49,715 nucleotides of DNA from Micromonospora sp. KC213 (GCF_004348325.1 NZ_SMKF01000021.1:1-49715), one strand, 5' to 3'. Numbered from the stretch's first letter, positions 7,544 to 18,661 are shown. Numbers and translations are program-made. Notes: a model not told the origin generated them from the sequence alone.

Positions 7544-8626
7544 ATGTTTCCACGCGTAGGCCGTACCCGCGCCACGGCGCTGCTGGCGATCGCGGTCGTC
7601 GGCAGCACGGTCATCAGCGCCTGCGGCAGCGGCACCGACGAGGCGGCGTCCGGCGACAAGTCCGTCTCCGTCTCCCTGATCACCAAGAACTCCACCAACC
7701 CGTTCTTTGTCAGCATGCAGGAGGGCGCGAAGAAGGCCGCCCAGGCGCAGAACGTCAAGCTGACCGTGGCCGCGGGCAAGGAGGACGGCGACGAGGCGGG
7801 CCAGGTCCAGGCGATCGAGGACGCCATCGCCCGGGGCGACCAGGGCATCCTGATCACCCCCAACGGCCCCGGCGTCAACACCGCGATCAAGAAGGCCCGC
7901 GATGCCGGGCTCTACGTGATCGCGCTGGACACCCCGCCCGACCCGGCCGACACCGTCGACATCACCTTCGCCACCGACAATTTCAAGGCCGGCGAGCTGA
8001 TCGGTAAGTGGACCGCCGCCCAACTCGGCGGCAAGCCGGCCACCATCGCCCTGCTCGACCTGTTCAACGACAAGATCGTCTCCGTCGACTACAACCGCGA
8101 CCAGGGCTTCCTGACCGGAATGGGTATCGACACGGCCGACAAGAAGAAGAACGGCGACGAGGCGAAGACCGGCAACTACTCCGGCGGCACCTACACCATC
8201 GTCTGCAACGAGCCCACGAACGGCGCCGAGGACGGCGGCCGGACCGCGATGGAGAACTGCCTCAGCAAGAACCCGAACATCAACGTCGTCTACACCATCA
8301 ACGAGCCGGCCGCCATCGGCGCACACAAGGCCCTCCAGGCGGCGGGCAAGGCCGAGGGTGCGCTGGTGGTCTCCGTCGACGGCGGCTGCGAAGGCGTCCG
8401 GCAGGTCAAGGACGGCGTCATCGGCGCCACCTCCCAGCAGTACCCGCTGAAGATGGCCGAACTCGGTGTCGAGAGCATCGCCAAGATCGCCCGGGGTGGC
8501 GAGAAGCCGCAGGTCACCAGCGGACTCGACTTCTTCGACACCGGCGTCGCCCTGGTCACCGACAAGCCCGCCACCGGGGTCGACAGCATCGACACCGCCG
8601 CCGGCGCCAAGAGCTGCTGGGGCTGA
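7544..8626 (+). CDS. frcB: Sugar (probably fructose) ABC transporter substrate-binding lipoprotein
   Basis: A 360-residue lipoprotein. The signal peptide ends in the lipobox VISAC, and a periplasmic-binding-protein domain of the ribose/fructose class follows (SLITKNSTNPFFVSMQEGAK; ILITPNGPGVNTAIKKA; then the FNDKIVSVDYNRDQGFLTGMG region characteristic of FrcB-type proteins). GAGGAG lies 5 bases before the ATG at 7544, preferred over the GTG at 7538. It is the first gene of an operon of permease, ATPase and PfkB kinase. Fructose specificity is inferred from FrcB-like motifs and the fructokinase. Confidence 0.85.
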   Translation: MFPRVGRTRATALLAIAVVGSTVISACGSGTDEAASGDKSVSVSLITKNSTNPFFVSMQEGAKKAAQAQNVKLTVAAGKEDGDEAGQVQAIEDAIARGDQGILITPNGPGVNTAIKKARDAGLYVIALDTPPDPADTVDITFATDNFKAGELIGKWTAAQLGGKPATIALLDLFNDKIVSVDYNRDQGFLTGMGIDTADKKKNGDEAKTGNYSGGTYTIVCNEPTNGAEDGGRTAMENCLSKNPNINVVYTINEPAAIGAHKALQAAGKAEGALVVSVDGGCEGVRQVKDGVIGATSQQYPLKMAELGVESIAKIARGGEKPQVTSGLDFFDTGVALVTDKPATGVDSIDTAAGAKSCWG

Positions 8627-8723
8627 TCCCACCCGCTCGGCTCGGGCCTCCCGACGGCGTTCCCGCGGGAGGCCCGCCCGGGCACCTCTTCCCCTTCCCC
8701 CGACGACCGGCAGGGAGCCCGCC

Positions 8724-9751
8724 GTGACCGCCACCGTGCATCCGCCCGCCACCGCCGCGGAGCAGTTCGCGCACCGTCCCCGCTCACCGCTGCAACGCGT
8801 CCAGCACCTGCTGCACGCCCACCCCGCGATCAGCCCGTTCCTCGTCCTCGTCCTGGCCTTCGTCGTCTTCTCGACGGTCAACCCCCGGTTCGCCTCCCCG
8901 AACTCCCTCTCACTCGTCCTGCAACAGGTCGCGGTGGTGGCCGCGCTCGCCATCGGACAGACGCTGATCATCCTCACCGCCGGCATCGACCTGTCGGTCG
9001 GCGCGGTGGCGATCCTGGCCATGATGGTGTCCGCCAAGACCGCCCAGGAGCAGGGCATGCCGGGGCTACTCGCGATCGCGTTGGGCATCGCCGTCGGCAC
9101 GGCCGCCGGCGCGCTCAACGGGCTGCTCGTGACGCGACTCAAGCTGCCGCCGTTCATCGTCACGCTGGGCACCCTGAGCGTGTTCACCGCCCTCGGGCTG
9201 CTCTACTCGGCCGGGCGCAGCGTGCAGGGCAGCGACCTGCCGGCCCTGTTGAGCTGGACCGGAGAATCGTTCCCGGTCGGTCAGTTCCGCATCACCCGGG
9301 GCGTCGTCCTCGTGGTGATCCTCTACCTCGTCATCGGATTCGCACTGGCCAAGACCGCCTGGGGACGGCACGTGTACGCCGTCGGCGACGACCTGGAGGC
9401 CTCCCGGCTCGCCGGGATCCGGGTCAACCGGGTGCTGCTCAGCGTCTACACCGTGGCGGGGCTGGTCTACGGCATCACCGCGTGGATCATCATCGGGCGG
9501 GCCGGTGCCGCCAGTCCCAACGCCATCACCGACGCCAACCTGGAGAGCATCACCGCCGTCGTCATCGGCGGCACGAGCCTGTTCGGCGGTCGCGGCGCGG
9601 TCCTCGGCACCGCCCTCGGCGCGCTCATCGTCGGTTTCTTCCGCAGCGGGTTGTCGCTGGCGGGCGTCGACGACCAGTACCGGGTGTTGGCCATCGGGCT
9701 CCTGGTCATCCTCGCCGTCTCCATGGACCAGTGGATCAGGAAGGTGAAGCC

Positions 9752-9755
<4 letters not shown>
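8724..9755 (+). CDS. frcC: Sugar ABC transporter permease (fructose-type)
   Basis: A 343-residue inner-membrane permease of the RbsC/FrcC class with about eight to ten membrane segments and the signature LIILTAGIDLSVGAVAIL. The conserved ITAVVIGGTSLFGGRGAVLGTALGALIVG near the C-terminus contacts the ATPase. The GTG at 8724 has GGGAG 7-8 bases upstream and yields a normal cytoplasmic N-terminus; the longer open frame starting at 8466 is inside frcB. Its last codons overlap the start of the ATPase gene (ATGA). Confidence 0.9.
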
Positions 9756-10677
<922 letters not shown>

Positions 10678-10681
<4 letters not shown>

Positions 10682-11622
10682 TCATCGTGGTCGGTGAGGC
10701 CCTGGTCGACCTGATCGAGGACGACGCGGGGCGACCCGTCGCCCACCCGGGCGGCAGCCCGGCGAACGTCGCCGTGGCGTTGGCCCGCCTCGGCCTGTCG
10801 ACCGGGCTGCTCACCCAACTCGGCGACGACCCGCACGGCCAGCTGCTGCGGGCGCACCTGCGGGACAACGGGGTACGGCTCGCGCCGGGCTCGCTGCTCG
10901 ACGGGGCGCCCACCAGCGTGGCCCGCACCACGTTCGACGGCGACGGGCAGCCGCGGTACGCGTTCGACGTCACCTGGCGGGCATTCCCGGTGTCGGAAGC
11001 GGTGCCGGCGGCAGCGCCGGAATGCCTGCACACCGGCTCCCTGGCCAGTGTCCTCACTCCCGGCGCGGACGACGTGCTGGCGCTGGTGCGCGCCGCCCGC
11101 CCGACGACGATGATCAGTTACGACCCGAACTGCCGGCCCGCCCTGATGGGCGACCACCGGTTGGCCGCGCGCCGGATCGAGACGCTCGTCGGGCAGAGCG
11201 ACATCGTGAAGGTGAGCGTCGAGGATCTGGGCTGGCTGTACCCGGGAGACCCGTACCAGCAGGTGGCCCGCCGGTGGACGGATCTCGGCGCCCGCCTGGT
11301 CGCGGTCACCCTGGGCGACCAGGGGGCGTGGGCCCGGTCGCACGCCGACGAGACCCGGGTGGACGGCGTCGCGGTCGAGGTGGTCGACACCGTCGGCGCG
11401 GGGGACGCGTTCATGGCCGGCCTGCTCGCGGACCTGCGGGACCGGGGCCTGCTCGGCGTCGGTCACCGTGCGGCGCTCGGCGCCGCCGGCGCCGACGTAC
11501 TGCGCCCGGTGCTGGCGCACGCCGCCCGGATCGCCGCACTGACCTGCGGTCGCCGGGGCGCGAACCCGCCGACCCGCGCCGAGGTGGCGGCGGCGGACTG
11601 GCCGACCCGCGCGTCGGCGTAG
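10678..11622 (+). CDS. PfkB-family carbohydrate kinase, probable fructokinase
   Basis: A 314-residue sugar kinase of the ribokinase/PfkB fold. The N-terminal GGSPANVAVALARLG and the C-terminal DTVGAGDAFMAG motif, with its catalytic aspartate, are both intact. It phosphorylates the sugar delivered by the preceding transporter; fructose is likely because the binding protein is FrcB-like, so the product would be fructose 6-phosphate. The GTG at 10678 overlaps the ATPase stop (GTGA). The operon ends in the strong hairpin at 11653-11693. A degraded copy of part of this gene plus that hairpin lies at 18662-18748. Confidence 0.88.
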
Positions 11623-11652
11623 CCGGCGATCCGGCCCCGGCACGAAGCCAGC

Positions 11653-11693
11653 GGTCGCGCCCCGACGTCCGACCGGGACGTCGGGGCGCGACC
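11653..11693. terminator. Long perfect hairpin after the fructose operon
   Basis: The arms 11653-11670 (ending CCCCGACGTCC) and 11676-11693 (starting GGACGTCGGGG) pair over 18 bases without mismatch around the loop GACCG. There is no T-tract. It lies between the convergent kinase and LuxR-type genes and could serve both. A close relative of the same hairpin is at 18704-18744. Confidence 0.8.
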
Positions 11694-11839
11694 GGCCAGG
11701 GGTCGAGGCGCAGGAGCTGGGCGAACGCGCCCGCATCCGCAGCGAACGACAACGACTGCCACCTCCCCGCCGAACCGCGGATCCATGACGCCTCGACGGT
11801 CGACGTGCCCATGCGGCCGGCGGAGGGGCACGGCTTCGG

Positions 11840-14731
11840 CTATCCGTCCAGAAGGTGTAGGCGGTGGGCGGTGGCGCTGGCCTCGCCCCGGCTGTTCACG
11901 CCGAGTTTGGTCAGGATGTTGGACACGTGCACGCTGACGGTCTTCGCACTGATGAACAGTTGCTCACCGATCTGACGGTTGGACCGGCCCTCGGCTACGA
12001 GATGGAGCACTTCGACCTCGCGGTCGGTCAGCCCGAAGCGTTCGAGGTCGCCCGGACGGGTGCGCGGTTCGGCCTGCGCGTCGAGCGGCAGTTTGCTGCT
12101 GCGGGCAAGCAGGCGGACCTGTTCGGACAGGGTCTCGGCACCGAGGTGGTCGGCTTGTTCGACTGCTGCCAGAAGCCACCGCCGCGCCGCGCGACGGTCA
12201 CCGACGCCGAGGGCGGCTTCTGCGGCGCGCAGCCGGGCGCGGGCAGCGGGGTACGGGCTGCCGACCGCGTCCCAGTCCGCGACGACGTCTGGCCAGGAGG
12301 TGGCCGGTACTCCGATCTCTGCCGCGAACTGCGCGGCATATGCCCGAAACAGCGGGGTGTGGGTGGGGAGCTGGTCCGCCACCGCGCGCAGCGCGTCGAC
12401 CGCCCCGCCGCCGGTGTCCGACCGGGAGTTCACTCGGGCTCGCATCCGAGCGTGCGTCTCGATCCGAACGCCGATCGTCACCAGTGGCCAGGCGTGCAGC
12501 GCGAGGCCGGTGCCGGTGGCGGTGGGTAGCGCTGCCGTGATGGCCGCCCGTGCGTCGTCGATCCGGTTCTCGACGAGCGCGATCTCGGCTTCGAGTCGGG
12601 TCACCGCCAGAGCTGTCGGACCCGGATGGGACACCGGGCTCAGCAGGGTGCGGGCCAGGGACATCTGCTCACGTACGGCACCGGTCTCGCCGCGCGCCAG
12701 GGCGATCTCGGCACGCAGGGCGTACAGCGCGGCGCCGAACACGTCCGGTGGGTCCATGTCGAGGGCGGTCGAGCTGGTCGATTCGGCGTCGTCCCACCGG
12801 CCGACAGCGGCGAGCGCCGCGCAGAGTTGGGCGGCGAGCAGCGCCCCGAGGGTTCGGCTGACACCTGACCGGTACGCCGCTTCCAAACCGGCCTGCGCGG
12901 CAACGATCATGGACGGATAGTGCCCGAGATGGTGCAGGGCCTCGGCGATGTTGAGCTGGGCCCTCGCCACCCGGACCAGATCGTCGTGTCGTTCGGCCAG
13001 GTCGCCCGCCGCCCGCAGGGTCGCCAGGCTCTCGTCGTAGGCACCGAGCTGGCACAGCACCCAGCCCAGCGTGGTACGGGCGTTGACCGCCACGTCGACG
13101 TCGCCCAGCTCGGCGGCGAGTCGAGCCGCCTCCTCAGCGGCGTCCCGCGCCGGGCCGGGATGCCCACGCAGCGCGTACACGACGGCGACAAGATCGAGCA
13201 CACTCGCCCGGATGCCCGGAGGCACGGTGGGCAGCAGCCGAACAGCCTCCGCCACCGACGTGAGCGCGCCGTCGCGGTCGAGATGGTGCAACGTCATGCC
13301 ACGGTGGGCGAGCAGCTTCGCGGTTCGACCCGGCTCGCGTGCCTGGTCGATCTCGGCCAGCGCCCGGTCGATCAGGCCGAGCGCGCGAGCGTCCTCGCCG
13401 GCCCAGGTGGCGGCGGCGACAGCCGTTTCGAACAGGTCGAGCCGGTCGTGCCCGGATAGCCGCTGTGCGTCGGGTACCCGCGGCCACAGGTCCAACGTAC
13501 GCTCGATGATCTGGGCTTGCTCGGCACGGGCGTGGATGCTCCCGGCCACCTCCGCGGACCGCACCAGTGCGGGCAGTGCCTTGTGGTCCTCGCCCGCGCC
13601 GTCCCAGTGGTGGGCGATCTGTGCGGCGAGCCGATCCGCCGGCACCAGGGCGGGATCGGCCTCGATCGCTTCGGCGTACCGGCGGTGCAGCCGTGCCCGC
13701 TCCGCGGGCAGGAGATCCGCGGCGGTCATCTCCCGCAGCAGCCCGTGCTGGAACTCGTACCCGTCTACGGTGGCTGACAACACCTGTACGGCGGTGGCGG
13801 CCCGCAACGCGTCCAACAGTTGCACCTCGTCCAGGCCGGCGGTCGCGGCGAGCAGGCGGTGCGGGACACGCCGCCCACCGACCGCGGCCAGGCGTACGAC
13901 GCGCAGCGCGGACGGGGGAAGCTGTTCGACACGGTGCAGCAGGAGGTCGCGCAGGGAGTCCGGGACCTCACCGACCCCATCGGCCAGGGCCAGTTCCTCG
14001 GCGAACAGCGCGTTGCCACCCGACCGGCGGTACACCTCGTCGATCAGCGGTCGGGCGGCGGGGGCGGCGCGCAGACCGGCGACCAGCTCGGCGATCTCGG
14101 CCCTGGAAAACCCGGCCAGTTCGCTGCGACGTACTCCCCGCAGGCGCTCCAGTTCGGCGAGGAATGGGCGCAGCGGGTGGCGGCGGTCCAGGTCGTCGGT
14201 GCGATACGCCATGACCGTCAGGACGCGGGCGGCGCGCATGGCGCGGGCCAGATACCCCAGCAGGTCGCGGGTTGAGCGGTCAGCCCACTGCAGGTCGTCG
14301 ATGACGAGCAACACCGGGCGCTCGGCGCTGAGCCGCCGCAGCAGCGCGGCGAACAGGTCGAACATCTGCGCCTGGCTGCTCGGGGCCGGCTCTGGTGCGC
14401 CCAGCTCCGGGAGCAGCCCCAGTAGGGCGTCGGCGCCCGGCAGCAGGGCGGGCAGCGCCGCTTCGCCCAACTCGTGCACCAGGTCCCGCAGTACGGCGGT
14501 AACCGGCGCCAGCGGCAGGCCCTCCACGCCCAGCTCGATGCAGGCGCTGGACAGGATCCGCATCCCGGACTCCGCCAACCGGTCGGCGACATGGCGCATC
14601 AGGCGCGTCTTGCCGATCCCGACCTCGCCGCCGAACACCACGAACTGCGGCTCTCCGGTGTGCGCGAGCCCCACGGCCTCGTCGATGAGAGCCAACTGCT
14701 TGCGCCGCCCCACGAACACCTTCGCTCCCAC
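11840..14731 (-). CDS. Large LuxR-family ATP-binding regulator (LAL/MalT-like)
   Basis: A 963-residue regulator. An AAA/AAA_16-type ATPase lies at about residues 6-220: Walker [11 protein letters not shown], Walker [14 protein letters not shown] long helical, TPR-like sensor region runs from about 350 to 850. The C-terminal LuxR helix-turn-helix covers about 895-960 ([20 protein letters not shown], then [20 protein letters not shown]). It uses ATP and an unknown inducer to activate genes. The start is a GTG with no clear Shine-Dalgarno; TACCCT lies 7 bases upstream, so it may be leaderless. It is divergent from the toast-rack-like gene at 14895, a candidate target. Confidence 0.9.
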   Translation of the reverse strand: MGAKVFVGRRKQLALIDEAVGLAHTGEPQFVVFGGEVGIGKTRLMRHVADRLAESGMRILSSACIELGVEGLPLAPVTAVLRDLVHELGEAALPALLPGADALLGLLPELGAPEPAPSSQAQMFDLFAALLRRLSAERPVLLVIDDLQWADRSTRDLLGYLARAMRAARVLTVMAYRTDDLDRRHPLRPFLAELERLRGVRRSELAGFSRAEIAELVAGLRAAPAARPLIDEVYRRSGGNALFAEELALADGVGEVPDSLRDLLLHRVEQLPPSALRVVRLAAVGGRRVPHRLLAATAGLDEVQLLDALRAATAVQVLSATVDGYEFQHGLLREMTAADLLPAERARLHRRYAEAIEADPALVPADRLAAQIAHHWDGAGEDHKALPALVRSAEVAGSIHARAEQAQIIERTLDLWPRVPDAQRLSGHDRLDLFETAVAAATWAGEDARALGLIDRALAEIDQAREPGRTAKLLAHRGMTLHHLDRDGALTSVAEAVRLLPTVPPGIRASVLDLVAVVYALRGHPGPARDAAEEAARLAAELGDVDVAVNARTTLGWVLCQLGAYDESLATLRAAGDLAERHDDLVRVARAQLNIAEALHHLGHYPSMIVAAQAGLEAAYRSGVSRTLGALLAAQLCAALAAVGRWDDAESTSSTALDMDPPDVFGAALYALRAEIALARGETGAVREQMSLARTLLSPVSHPGPTALAVTRLEAEIALVENRIDDARAAITAALPTATGTGLALHAWPLVTIGVRIETHARMRARVNSRSDTGGGAVDALRAVADQLPTHTPLFRAYAAQFAAEIGVPATSWPDVVADWDAVGSPYPAARARLRAAEAALGVGDRRAARRWLLAAVEQADHLGAETLSEQVRLLARSSKLPLDAQAEPRTRPGDLERFGLTDREVEVLHLVAEGRSNRQIGEQLFISAKTVSVHVSNILTKLGVNSRGEASATAHRLHLLDG

Positions 14732-14894
14732 TTGATCAAGGGTACGCGTGTCCGGTGAACCCCTAGGCCGGTCCCGAGGCGGAATCTGAGGCGGCGGCTA
14801 GGGCAGTTGCCAGAGGTGCGGAGGCCCTGGGCTCGGCGAGGCTAGCTGAAGCGCGGCAGTCGGGCCGAGCGCCTACCCCTCCTGGAGACCAAAG

Positions 14895-15539
14895 ATGAGC
14901 GTCATAGCGACCCCAGCGGGAGTCCGCGACCCACATGTCGTCGTACCGCTCGCCGACCCGGCCCCCGACGTGGCCAGGCTCAGCTTCGACAGTGGCCTGG
15001 CCCAGTTCGGCCTGCGCGCCGACGAGCAGTTGACCGAACTGATGGCGGCGGACTTCGCCCACCCGCTGCCGCTGGTCTGGACGACCGGCCACAACACCCA
15101 CGTCGAGTACCCGCTGGGCGCACGGCTGCTGCGCCGGACGGGGCCCAACGCCGTACGCCTGAACCCCGCGGTGCCGTGGGCGCTCGATGTGCACGGCGGC
15201 GCGGAACACCTCGACGCCGACCTCACCGGCCTCGACGTACGTTCGCTCGCGTTCCACTCCGGCGCCACGCACCTGCGGTTCGTCCTGGGCAAACCGACGG
15301 CACCGACCACGATCCGCCTCACCTCCGTGAAGGGTCTTCGCGTCGATCGACCCGCTGACGTACCCGTGCGGCTGGAGATCGGCAAGGGCGCCACCAAGGT
15401 GACGCTGGACGATCGGTGGTTCGGCGCGGTCGGCGGTGGGCTGGTCGAACAGTCGTCCCGGCCGCGCAACACCGATCACTGGTACCACGTGATCGTGTCC
15501 GGTAGCGCCGACACCGTGGCGATCGGCTCGGTCGCCTGA
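14895..15539 (+). CDS. Toast-rack/DUF4097-like beta-helical protein, function unknown
   Basis: A 214-residue protein built from short repeating beta segments (VRLNPAVPWALDVHGGAEHL, ADLTGLDVRSLAFHSGATHL, RFVLGKPTAPTTIRL, PVRLEIGKGATKVTLDD, TDHWYHVIVSGSADTVAI). The pattern of hydrophobic strands ending in GGA/SGA turns is that of toast-rack (DUF4097/LiaF C-terminal) folds. GGAG lies 7 bases before the ATG. No signal peptide or membrane segment is visible. It is divergent from the LuxR/AAA regulator, and its stop overlaps the ATG of the decayed gene at 15539. The function is unknown. Confidence 0.7.
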   Translation: MSVIATPAGVRDPHVVVPLADPAPDVARLSFDSGLAQFGLRADEQLTELMAADFAHPLPLVWTTGHNTHVEYPLGARLLRRTGPNAVRLNPAVPWALDVHGGAEHLDADLTGLDVRSLAFHSGATHLRFVLGKPTAPTTIRLTSVKGLRVDRPADVPVRLEIGKGATKVTLDDRWFGAVGGGLVEQSSRPRNTDHWYHVIVSGSADTVAIGSVA

Positions 15540-15817
15540 TGGCACCACGGCGCCTCGCCCGCCGGTCACTGTTGAAGATGGGGCTCATCGGCGTACCGGT
15601 CTGCACCGCTGCACTCGGCGCAGGGTTGGCGGCAGTGTGGCCGCGGCCGACACCACCACCGCCGGGCGACTGACATTCACCAACCGGCTGGCCATACCGC
15701 CACCGCGACCTCATGATGCCGATCGCCCTGAAACTGTTCGCCAATCCGAGGTCCCACGCCTGGATGTACGCCCACCACATCGACTGGAACGAGAAAGCCG
15801 TGACCAAGGTGGCGTGA
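15539..15817 (+). pseudogene. Decayed gene pieces: Tat signal/multicopper-oxidase-like head and an unrelated gene tail
   Basis: An ATG overlapping the upstream TGA opens a 44-residue frame (15539-15673). It has a Tat-type start, RRSLLKMG, then a hydrophobic stretch and a proline run. One frame over, the reading continues as GRLTFTNRLAIPP, like the mature N-terminus of actinobacterial multicopper oxidases, and then breaks. Back in the first frame a tail with coding-like codon use reads to a stop at 15817 (LMMPIALKLFANPRSHAWMY and on). A head of one gene and a tail of another are thus joined by a frameshift and a deletion. The identity of the tail is not known. The space from 15818 to 15947 shows nothing. 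Confidence 0.5.
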
Positions 15818-15947
15818 GAGCGGCCGAATCGACCACGTCTGCCGGACGGCGTCGGCCGAAGCGGGAGACCCGCCGGGCGGCCCCCCGAGCACGGGCCGAC
15901 ATTCACTCGATGCCAACTTCTCAGCACAAGAGACAGGTGCAAGCAAA

Positions 15948-16481
15948 ATGCGATCGACAATGTCCCATAACCCCCTCTCGCCGGCTCCCAGCCGGGTGGC
16001 ATCAGTCCTGCTCTGGCTCCTGGTCGTCTTCGTGGGAGTTCAGTTCGGCGCCGGGTTGTACGAGAAGATCGTCGTCGTGCCGCTCTGGGACAGCGTGCCA
16101 CCACGGGACATCCTCACCGCGATGCAACAGTCCGGCATGTACGACGCCGGGCGTGCGTTCTGGCCGTTCGTGTCGCCGGTCGTCGCACTGCTGGCCATCG
16201 CCAACATCGCGGCGTGGCGCGCCAACCGGGCCAACCGGCGCTGGGTGTTGGCGGCCGGCATCATCATGCTGTCGTACGCCATTTTCAGCTACAGCTACTT
16301 CGTTCCCCAGATGCTGATGTTGCAGAGCTCCGCCGACTCCTGGTCGGAGTCGAGAATCTCGACGACCGTCCAGTGGTGGACCAGCCTGAACTACCTGCGG
16401 ATGTTCCTCGGCGCGGCAGGCTGGTTCTGCGCGCTGCGGGCGCTGTCGCTGGCGGCCGCCGGCAACAGGAGCGCCAGTTAG
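15948..16481 (+). CDS. DUF1772-like four-helix membrane protein
   Basis: A 177-residue protein with four predicted membrane helices (SVLLWLLVVFVGVQFGAGLY, FVSPVVALLAIANIAAW, VLAAGIIMLSYAIFSYSYFV, YLRMFLGAAGWFCALRALSL). The layout, with GAGLYEKIVVVPLW near the first helix and a late W-W-N-YLR motif, resembles DUF1772/anthrone-oxygenase-like proteins. The reaction and partner are unknown. The ATG at 15948 has only a weak AGGTG upstream; an ATG at 15960 is an alternative. It ends before a strong hairpin at 16589. Confidence 0.75.
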   Translation: MRSTMSHNPLSPAPSRVASVLLWLLVVFVGVQFGAGLYEKIVVVPLWDSVPPRDILTAMQQSGMYDAGRAFWPFVSPVVALLAIANIAAWRANRANRRWVLAAGIIMLSYAIFSYSYFVPQMLMLQSSADSWSESRISTTVQWWTSLNYLRMFLGAAGWFCALRALSLAAAGNRSAS

Positions 16482-16588
16482 CGGATACCGCGTGCTGCGC
16501 CGCGACCCGCCGTCGGACGGATGACATGCCGTGGTGACCTGCTCCGCGAGTTGCGCGACTCCGTCCCTCAGGTGCCGGCCAGGCCGCG

Positions 16589-16622
16589 GAGAGGGGCCGA
16601 CCCGACCGGGTCGGCCCCTCTC
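16589..16622. terminator. Strong bidirectional hairpin
   Basis: GAGAGGGGCCGACCCG (16589-16604) pairs perfectly with CGGGTCGGCCCCTCTC (16607-16622), leaving an AC loop; on the plus side a TC-rich GGTGTTCTCTCT follows. It separates the convergent DUF1772-like gene and the HAF-repeat gene. Confidence 0.8.
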
Positions 16623-16664
16623 GGTGTTCTCTCTGGTCCACCCGGGCGGATGCGCCAGATTCCC

Positions 16665-17960
16665 TTACCGGCAGCGCCAGACGACGGCCTGGATCGTGCC
16701 CGTCGCATCGTCGGACTGCCCGGCGATGGTGCGCCCGTCATCGCTCACCGTCGACGCGATGGTGGACAGGGTGCCCGGCTGGTGGCTGGCCAGAGCCGGC
16801 AGCGCCACCGTGGTGGCGTCGGCGACGAGCACCGCGCGCCCCCGCCCGTCGATGCCGACCTGCCAGCCGTGGGCGTTAACGGCGTCCGCCGCACCCTTGA
16901 ACGCACCGACCACGCGCACCTCACCGGTACGGACGTTCCACCGGACAGCCTTCGCCCGGGCGTATTCCGCACTCGCGCCGGTCCGTCCCGACGACGGGTC
17001 GGCTGCCCCGTCGCGGCCGAGGCCGTCGCTGGCCACCCCGATCGCCCAGCCGTTGCGGATGTGGAAGACCCGGGCGGTGGTGGCCCGCTCACCGTCGAGG
17101 CTCGGCATCGGGAGCGCGCGGTGGGTGCCGTCGGGGAACCACACGTACGGCCGCTTGTTGTCGATGGTGCCGACCGTGGTGCCGTCCTCGTCGATGTCGC
17201 GGGCCGTACCCTGCGACGCACCGGCGGGCAGCGGCAGTCGGATCGGCTCGGTGGTCTCCGACGGCCAGACCAACGCGGCGTTACCGGTGTCGTCATCGCC
17301 CACGATGGCTCCGGCCTCATTGATCGCGTACGCGTTTCCGCGTTGTACTCCCGGCAGCTTCGAGACCCTGCCGTCGCGGTAGACGTACGGAACCGGGCCG
17401 GTGCCCGGCTTACCGCCTTCGGCGTAGCTCCAACCGACCGCGGTACCCGTCGAGTTGACGTCCTGTAGCGATTCCTCCAGGTCGCCGGGGAGCATCACCG
17501 TCCGGGCCTCACCGTCGTGCCAGATGACCGCCTGGTAGCTGCCGGGCTTCGGGTACGAGCGCCCGACGAGGTACCGGCCGGTGGGGTCGGCGCCGGTGAC
17601 CAGCGCCATCGGCGCGCCGTCCGGCACGGGCAGCCGGTTGAGCGCGCACCTGGTGGGCGGGGTCGCCGCCGCCGGGCTCCAGCCGGCCGTGCCGGGGATC
17701 GTGTACTCCCCCTCCGGCGCGACGGAGGCGGTGGTGGGCGCCGCACCGGCCGTGGTGCGCGGCGGGGTGTGGGGGGACATCGCCACGACCGAGGCACCGG
17801 CGACGGCGAGCGCGGTCACCGTCGCGGCGCCCGCGTACCCGACGCCCCGGTGGATCCGGCGGCGCCGTCCGTCGGCGATCGCCCGTCGGATGTCCACGGT
17901 GGAAGGGGTGTGCGGCTCGTCGTCGAGCGAGCGCAGCAGATCGAGTTCGGATGGCATCAT
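16665..17960 (-). CDS. Membrane-anchored HAF-repeat-like protein next to a SigE-type sigma factor
   Basis: A 431-residue protein. The cytoplasmic N-terminus (about 45 residues, SELDLLRSLDDEPHTPSTVDI) resembles the heads of actinobacterial sigma-associated membrane proteins. One membrane helix follows (VTALAVAGASVVAM), then an outside region of repeated blades with VGxSY/VWxDGxxxxL/INxxGxxVG patterns (DVNSTGTAVGWSYAEGG, AINEAGAIVGDDDTGNAALV, VSDDGRTIAGQSDD), typical of HAF or beta-propeller-like repeats. The tandem ATGs at 17960 and 17957 both follow GAGGAG. It starts 7-10 bases after the sigma factor, so the two are co-transcribed. It may act as a sensor or anti-sigma partner; that is inference. 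Confidence 0.75.
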   Translation of the reverse strand: MMPSELDLLRSLDDEPHTPSTVDIRRAIADGRRRRIHRGVGYAGAATVTALAVAGASVVAMSPHTPPRTTAGAAPTTASVAPEGEYTIPGTAGWSPAAATPPTRCALNRLPVPDGAPMALVTGADPTGRYLVGRSYPKPGSYQAVIWHDGEARTVMLPGDLEESLQDVNSTGTAVGWSYAEGGKPGTGPVPYVYRDGRVSKLPGVQRGNAYAINEAGAIVGDDDTGNAALVWPSETTEPIRLPLPAGASQGTARDIDEDGTTVGTIDNKRPYVWFPDGTHRALPMPSLDGERATTARVFHIRNGWAIGVASDGLGRDGAADPSSGRTGASAEYARAKAVRWNVRTGEVRVVGAFKGAADAVNAHGWQVGIDGRGRAVLVADATTVALPALASHQPGTLSTIASTVSDDGRTIAGQSDDATGTIQAVVWRCR

Positions 17961-17967
17961 CGGCTCC

Positions 17968-18480
17968 TCAGTTCACGGTGGAGAAATCTGCGAACTCCCG
18001 CTCGCCGAGCAGGCGCCGCAGCGTGGCCAACCCGCGGGACGTCTGGCTCTTGACGGTGCCGGACGAGCAGCCGAGTATCGCGGCCACCTCGTCGACCGAC
18101 AGGTCGTAGAAGAACCGCAGCACCAGCACGGCCCGCTGCCGGCGGGGGACCCGGCTCAGCGCCGCCCGGACGACCTGACGCTCCTCCACGCCACCGTCCT
18201 GCGACGGTGGTGGCTCAGGTGTCTCGCGGAACAGCCGCACGCGCGCCCAGGCCAGCCGTCGCTCGTCCAGGTACGTCCGCACCAGCATCGTGCGGACGTA
18301 CGCGTCGAGCCTGTCGGCGGCCTGCGCACGCCGCCACTTCACGTACAGCGTGGTGATGGTCTGCTGGACCAGATCATCGGCACGGTGCTCGTCGCCGGCC
18401 AACAGGTACGCCAACCGTCGCAGCGCGGGAATCCGCGCCGAGACGTAGTCGACGTACTCCTTGTCCGAAACATCCCGCAT
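17968..18480 (-). CDS. SigE-family ECF RNA polymerase sigma factor
   Basis: A 170-residue ECF sigma factor of the SigE (SACE-type) group common in actinobacteria. Region 2 covers about residues 10-75 (RIPALRRLAYLLAGDEHRAD, LVQQTITTLYVKWRR). Region 4 covers about 105-160 (LSRVPRRQRAVLVLRFFYDL, VDEVAAILGCSSGTVKSQTS). GGAGGG lies 7-8 bases before the ATG at 18480. The frame is open further upstream but that part overlaps decayed sequence. It is followed at once by the HAF-repeat membrane protein, which may hold it at the membrane. Confidence 0.9.
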   Translation of the reverse strand: MRDVSDKEYVDYVSARIPALRRLAYLLAGDEHRADDLVQQTITTLYVKWRRAQAADRLDAYVRTMLVRTYLDERRLAWARVRLFRETPEPPPSQDGGVEERQVVRAALSRVPRRQRAVLVLRFFYDLSVDEVAAILGCSSGTVKSQTSRGLATLRRLLGEREFADFSTVN

Positions 18481-18661
18481 CGCCCGTCCCTCCGTTGGGT
18501 CATCAACCCTCAGACGGGGCCGGACGGCCACCCGGTTGTACGTTTCGCCGATTGATCGCGTGAATCCCGCAGCCACCGCCCGAGGCGCGGTGGGTGTGGC
18601 CGAGGCCGTTGGTGGACCACGCCCGGCCGCATCCGCGCTGTCCAGGAGCAGGCCGGGCCTA

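Noticed and set aside
18633..18656. Exact 24-base match to 21020-21043 in the MFS gene, taken as a possible insertion footprint
   Set aside because: No inverted ends, no target duplication and no mobile gene nearby. It is kept only as a side note to the kinase-tail remnant.
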